DNA from: Nitrososphaerales archaeon
GTDB lineage: Archaea; Thermoproteota; Nitrososphaeria; Nitrososphaerales; UBA183
DNA length: 6,401 nucleotides
NCBI GenBank assembly: GCA_030042335.1
Contig: JASHZW010000022.1
Span: 1 to 6,401 of the forward strand
Direction of reading: 5' to 3'
Shown here: positions 3,591 through 6,401 of the stretch, piece by piece
Layout of the letters: each line of letters opens with the position of its first letter
Position numbering within the stretch: the first letter of the stretch is position 1
Translations under genes and position numbers: made by a program
Notes under the pieces: model-generated
Told to the model about the DNA's origin: nothing
Database searches by the model: none
What the model saw: the letters and a program-made list of their open reading frames with translations, nothing else

Positions 3591-4969
3591 TACGCCGGCT
3601 TTGCCAGCCTCAATCCGTCCGCGCCGTACGTCAGGTGCTCGGCGAACAGCCCCCTCACCACGTTCGTTTCCTTAGCGCCCTGGGCGGACTCGGTCATAAG
3701 GAAGAGAGCCGGTGTCTTGGATACGTTCAGCAGCTCGTTCGCCTGTTTTATGAACTTGTAGGCGGATTCCAGCCCCACCGAGAGGATGAGGTCACTGACA
3801 TTGTCGAAGACGATAAGGAGCTTGAGCTGCTGGTTCGAGGAGATGGTCTTGTCGATGATGTTGAGCAGCACGGACTGTTCGTTGCGTGGCACGAGAAGCT
3901 CGTTCTGGGCCGTTCCCGGACGCGCGTACGAGACTTTCTCCGTCAGTATGAAGAACCTCACGGCCGGATCGTCCGACACCATCGTATACAGCGCGCTCCC
4001 CCTCGGGGTGAAGACGAACGCAGCGTTCCCCTCGGCGCTGAACTCGGTTATGAGGTCCTTGACCGCCCGCTCGTAATCGGTCGTCGGGTCCACCTCCATG
4101 AGCATGGTCCTTCCCAACAGGTCGGAGAGCGGGGTTCCCAGCTCTCTGCTGAACGGTCGCACGCGGATCTGGGGCGGCTGTACGGGTGGGGGTCTTACCT
4201 GTACGAAGAAGCCGGTTAGTATCGTTGCCCTCCGGAACACCAGGGCAGACGCGCTGAACGCGCTCGCCGCGATGAGGTACGCTATCTCGCTGTCATCGGT
4301 CTTGGCGACGGTGATGAAGTAGCCGTTGAAGATGAGGATGACCAGCCCTATCCCGATCCAGGCCACCGGGAGAACGGTCAGCGCTCGCTTGACCGCCAGG
4401 TCGCTCGTCCTCCTGCTGGCCAGAAAGAGTAGGGACGAGGGGTACAGTATGAACACGAGCAGCACACCCAGGAGGATGTCCAGGTAGACGCTGTTGAACG
4501 AGGTGGAGTTGACCTCGGCCCCCACCAGGTTCCGCAGGACGACTATCGAGAACGGCCTGAAGATCAGGAGCGCCGCCTCGGCGAACCCGAGGTATGCACA
4601 GAACATCAGGAAAACAACGAGCTGTCTCCCATGGTTCGCCAGCTCGGCGATTATGCCGCTGAACCCCGCGCCTGCCGGCTTGTAGTAGATTGCGAGCGCC
4701 ACAGTGGTCAGGAGGAGGACATCGACGAGGACGAATGTGGTGTTGCCTATCGTGTAGACGTCCATGAATGTCGGGGTCGAATAGAAGTTCCGGATGAACT
4801 CCAGCGTCACGAGGGCGATGTAGAGGATGTGGACCGCCACGAGCGCGTTCTTGACTTGGTTGTACTCGCTCGCCTGCTGCCTCGCGACGTAGATCGCCGA
4901 AGCGGTGGTGATCGTCAGGGTCGTTAGGTCAATTATCGGATTTACCAGCATGAGGCTCTCTGGGGTCAT
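3590..4969 (-). CDS. Seven-helix membrane protein with C-terminal DUF835/RecA-like domain
   Basis: The 459-residue protein has hydrophobic helices at about 9-28, 41-60, 78-97, 116-138, 162-185, 198-221 and 229-246. Charge distribution (R30, K40, K97, R115, SRRTSDLAVKR 185-195, FRR 245-247) puts the N terminus outside and the C terminus in the cytoplasm. A Pro-rich linker (260-267) leads to a soluble domain of about 180 residues (280-459). This has the order of DUF835 and related KaiC/RecA-fold signalling domains: a hydrophobic strand (MLMEV, 289-293), helix, AAFVFTPRG (316-324), FILTEKVSY (340-348), the Walker B-like strand LLIVFDNVSDLIL (384-396), then helix and strand ALFLMTES (421-428). 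There is no Walker A (GxxxxGK[T/S]), so ATP hydrolysis is unlikely. The likely role is a membrane receptor with a cytoplasmic output domain, an inference from architecture. It follows the polyprenyl synthase by 63 nt with no TATA element between, so it is probably co-transcribed. ATG 4969 is used; an in-frame stop lies 18 nt upstream. Confidence 0.8.
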   Translation of the reverse strand: MTPESLMLVNPIIDLTTLTITTASAIYVARQQASEYNQVKNALVAVHILYIALVTLEFIRNFYSTPTFMDVYTIGNTTFVLVDVLLLTTVALAIYYKPAGAGFSGIIAELANHGRQLVVFLMFCAYLGFAEAALLIFRPFSIVVLRNLVGAEVNSTSFNSVYLDILLGVLLVFILYPSSLLFLASRRTSDLAVKRALTVLPVAWIGIGLVILIFNGYFITVAKTDDSEIAYLIAASAFSASALVFRRATILTGFFVQVRPPPVQPPQIRVRPFSRELGTPLSDLLGRTMLMEVDPTTDYERAVKDLITEFSAEGNAAFVFTPRGSALYTMVSDDPAVRFFILTEKVSYARPGTAQNELLVPRNEQSVLLNIIDKTISSNQQLKLLIVFDNVSDLILSVGLESAYKFIKQANELLNVSKTPALFLMTESAQGAKETNVVRGLFAEHLTYGADGLRLAKPA

Positions 4970-5032
4970 GCGCTCGCCGCCTTGCGCCTAGAGGCCTCCC
5001 GGGTTCTTGGCATGCCATCTTCTGTCCGAAGG
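4970..5032 (-). other. Palindrome-rich 63-nt spacer between synthase and seven-helix genes
   Basis: No TATA element is visible, so the downstream gene is probably reached by read-through. The spacer holds three perfect palindromes in 27 bp: GAGGCCTC (4991-4998), CCCGGG (4998-5003) and TGGCATGCCA (5008-5017). They could form small structures in the mRNA and serve as processing or pausing points. Their function is unknown. Confidence 0.35.
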
Positions 5033-6061
5033 TCAGTACCGTCTGACCTCAAGGACCTGCGTCAGCTCCTTAAGTCTGTGGGTCGCTCCGTTCCCCCTGA
5101 GCTTTCCTAGGTGCGTCCTGGCCAGCGACGCGTGGCGCGCGGACAGCTCCTGCGCGTACGCTATCGAGCCCACCTCATCGAAGAGCGACCTCAGGGAAGC
5201 CACGTCGGCGATGCCGTAGCTCTCCTTCCACATCATCGAGTTGATCAGATTCCGCTTGTACGGTGGCGCATGGGCCAGGGCGTGCATTACCACAATGTTG
5301 TTGGCGTCGTTCTGTAGGTCCTTCATAGCCGGTTTCCCCGTGTCGCTGCTGTCACCGACGATGTCCAGGATGTCGTCGACGACCTGGAAGGAGATGCCCA
5401 GGTGGTACCCATACTCGTACAGGTCCTTGACTGCCTGAGCCCTGGCCTGCCCGGCGACAGCCCCCGACGCGGCAGCCGCCGCGAACAGCGAACCCGTCTT
5501 CAGACCCGCTGCGTTCACGTAGTCCTCCTCGGTGGGACTGACCTTCGAGGCGAGGGCGACCTCGAGAAACTCGCCTTCGGCCGCCTGCCTGGCCGCCGAG
5601 CCCAGGTACGTGAGGAGCATCCCAAGCCTCTTCCTGCTGATCTTCGTCTTCCCGTAGCCCCCAAGGATATCGAATATCTTGAAGAGCAGCACGTCCGAGA
5701 CGAGGATCGCGCTTGCGATGCCGTACTTGCTGTGGACGGTGGGGGCGCCTCGCCTGGTCGACGAGTCGTCGATGATGTCGTCCTGCACCAGGGATGCGGC
5801 GTGCGCCAGTTCGAACGCCACTGCGACTGGTATCGCCATACTCCTGTCACCCGAGATCGCCTCGCAAGCGAGCAGGGCGACTGCAGGCCTTATCCTCTTG
5901 CCTCCACGGGCCACGGCGTTGGCCGCCGCCTCGCCGATCTGAGTGTCGGACGCCATGAGTTGCCTCAGGGCGGAGTCGACGGTCGCCGTGTAATCTCCAA
6001 TGACGGATGCGAGGTTCTGGGCCTGCTTGAGTCCGTCAGGGTTGTACTCATAGTTTGCCAA
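5033..6061 (-). CDS. trans-Polyprenyl (isoprenyl) diphosphate synthase
   Basis: The 342-residue enzyme condenses isopentenyl diphosphate onto an allylic diphosphate, with magnesium, in the cytoplasm. All hallmarks of the all-alpha trans-isoprenyl synthase fold are present: GKRIRP (54-59), the first Asp-rich motif DDIID (94-98) followed by RRG (103-105), GEFLE (163-167), the KTG pair (188-190), FQVVDD with the second Asp-rich motif DDILD (229-233), and GK (242-243). Length is normal. The residues 5 and 4 before the first motif are A89 and S90, small, where short-chain enzymes carry bulky side chains; this suggests a product longer than C20, though geranylgeranyl diphosphate for lipids cannot be excluded. 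The motif after GK reads KPAMKDLQNDANNIVV, not the common KPxGxDLxxGKxTLP. The start is TTG at 6061: a stop at 6068-6070 lies just upstream and the next ATG is codon 36. It overlaps the UbiA gene by 14 nt, so translation is probably coupled. Confidence 0.93.
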   Translation of the reverse strand: MANYEYNPDGLKQAQNLASVIGDYTATVDSALRQLMASDTQIGEAAANAVARGGKRIRPAVALLACEAISGDRSMAIPVAVAFELAHAASLVQDDIIDDSSTRRGAPTVHSKYGIASAILVSDVLLFKIFDILGGYGKTKISRKRLGMLLTYLGSAARQAAEGEFLEVALASKVSPTEEDYVNAAGLKTGSLFAAAAASGAVAGQARAQAVKDLYEYGYHLGISFQVVDDILDIVGDSSDTGKPAMKDLQNDANNIVVMHALAHAPPYKRNLINSMMWKESYGIADVASLRSLFDEVGSIAYAQELSARHASLARTHLGKLRGNGATHRLKELTQVLEVRRY

Positions 6062-6401
6062 GGAGGATCACCGGCATCCAGAGGACGTATTCTCCGTCAG
6101 CGACGAGGTCGCGCATCAGGTTCGCGTTGGAACTGTTCACCATGCGCCTGTAGGCGATGGAGTAGACCGGGAAGACGACAAGGAGCAGCGCGAAGGAGGG
6201 CAGCGCCGAGAGGGCGACCGCGGCTCCCACATACACCGCGGACAGGAGGTCGAAACCAAGCATCACCCTCCCCGCGGTCTTCTCTCCGAAGGTCGAGGGT
6301 ATCGTCCTCGTCCCGTACCGGACGTCCCCCTCCACGTCCCTCTCGTCGAAGAAGACCGTGTTCTCCATCAAGCGCATGAAAATGAAGGGAGCCAGCGCGA
6401 A
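6048..6401 (-). CDS. UbiA-family prenyltransferase, C-terminal part (runs off the edge)
   Basis: The frame is open to the window edge; 117 residues up to the stop at 6048-6050 are visible, about 40 percent of a typical UbiA protein (around 280-300). The ATG at 6377 is internal: the eight upstream codons (FALAPFIF) continue a membrane helix. The visible part contains the second Asp-rich motif, FFDERDVEGDVRYG, with the D-x2-D-x3-D pattern, followed by the family's G-T-R-T-I-P-x-x-x-G segment. Three more membrane helices follow (about 46-64, 66-82 and 103-116). UbiA enzymes transfer an isoprenyl chain from its diphosphate to an aromatic or glycerol-based acceptor in the membrane, with magnesium held by two Asp-rich motifs; the first lies outside the window. 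Overlap with the polyprenyl synthase suggests that enzyme supplies its substrate. Quinone biosynthesis or ether-lipid (digeranylgeranylglyceryl phosphate) synthesis are both possible; the acceptor cannot be decided here. Confidence 0.88.
   Translation of the reverse strand, partial: FALAPFIFMRLMENTVFFDERDVEGDVRYGTRTIPSTFGEKTAGRVMLGFDLLSAVYVGAAVALSALPSFALLLVVFPVYSIAYRRMVNSSNANLMRDLVADGEYVLWMPVILLGKL

Noticed and set aside
3338..4219. Long plus-strand frame of 293 codons antisense to the seven-helix gene
   Set aside because: It is rich in Arg, Gly and Glu with no domain, overlaps the ArnR1-like gene in another frame, and mirrors a well-formed membrane protein on the minus strand. It is a by-product of G/C-rich third positions.
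6048..6377. Reading the UbiA fragment as a complete 109-residue gene from ATG 6377
   Set aside because: The frame stays open to the window edge, and the codons upstream (FALAPFIF) continue a membrane helix directly before the Asp-rich motif, so the ATG is internal.
5402..6379. Long plus-strand frame of 325 codons antisense to the synthase and UbiA genes
   Set aside because: Composition is Arg/Gly/Pro/Ser-rich without any recognisable motif, whereas the opposite strand encodes two clear enzyme families.
1..6401. CRISPR array, insertion sequence, integrase site or long direct repeats
   Set aside because: No regularly spaced repeats, transposase or integrase motifs, or terminal inverted repeats were seen on reading both strands.

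Overview
The window reads as chromosomal DNA of a moderately GC-rich archaeon. Nearly every gene with a visible start has an archaeal TATA-like element centred about 25 to 34 nt upstream of its first codon, so the transcripts should be leaderless or have very short leaders, and no convincing Shine-Dalgarno sites are seen. TTG and GTG starts are frequent. The families also point to archaea: a winged-helix protein of the ArnR1-like type, a small NitrOD5-like protein, a FUN14-like membrane protein, a seven-helix membrane protein with a DUF835/RecA-like tail, and a UbiA/polyprenyl synthase pair. The NitrOD5-like protein and the form of the polyprenyl synthase lean towards Nitrososphaeria or related Thermoproteota, but Thermoplasmatota cannot be excluded by eye.

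Layout, left to right. A probable divergent partial gene runs off the left edge (1-48, minus). It shares an AT-rich palindromic promoter with a PadR-type repressor (110-484, plus). Next comes a second winged-helix regulator (573-923, plus), whose end overlaps by 24 bp the end of a convergent three-helix membrane protein (900-1238, minus). A 254-bp spacer rich in dyad symmetry (1239-1492) follows. After it lie another three-helix membrane protein (1493-1891, plus) and a small four-cysteine protein with its own promoter (1924-2187, plus). Then come a convergent FUN14-like membrane protein (2195-2500, minus) and a NitrOD5-like protein (2599-2961, minus). A 218-bp divergent promoter region (2962-3179) separates that protein from an ArnR1-like winged-helix protein (3180-3515, plus).

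The right half is one minus-strand cluster: a UbiA-family prenyltransferase cut by the window edge (6048-6401), a trans-polyprenyl diphosphate synthase overlapping its end by 14 nt (5033-6061), and, 63 nt further on, the seven-helix DUF835-like protein (3590-4969). The first two very probably work together: the synthase makes an isoprenyl diphosphate that the UbiA enzyme attaches to an acceptor. The small residues before the first Asp-rich motif suggest a long chain, as in a quinone tail, but this is inference. The seven-helix protein may be co-transcribed without sharing the pathway.

The left half is a set of small, separately promoted regulators and membrane proteins. Four of the promoters there carry imperfect or perfect dyads close to the TATA box, which are candidate operators. 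I see no tRNA, rRNA, CRISPR array, insertion sequence or obvious mobile element. No gene-free stretch exceeds 300 bases.
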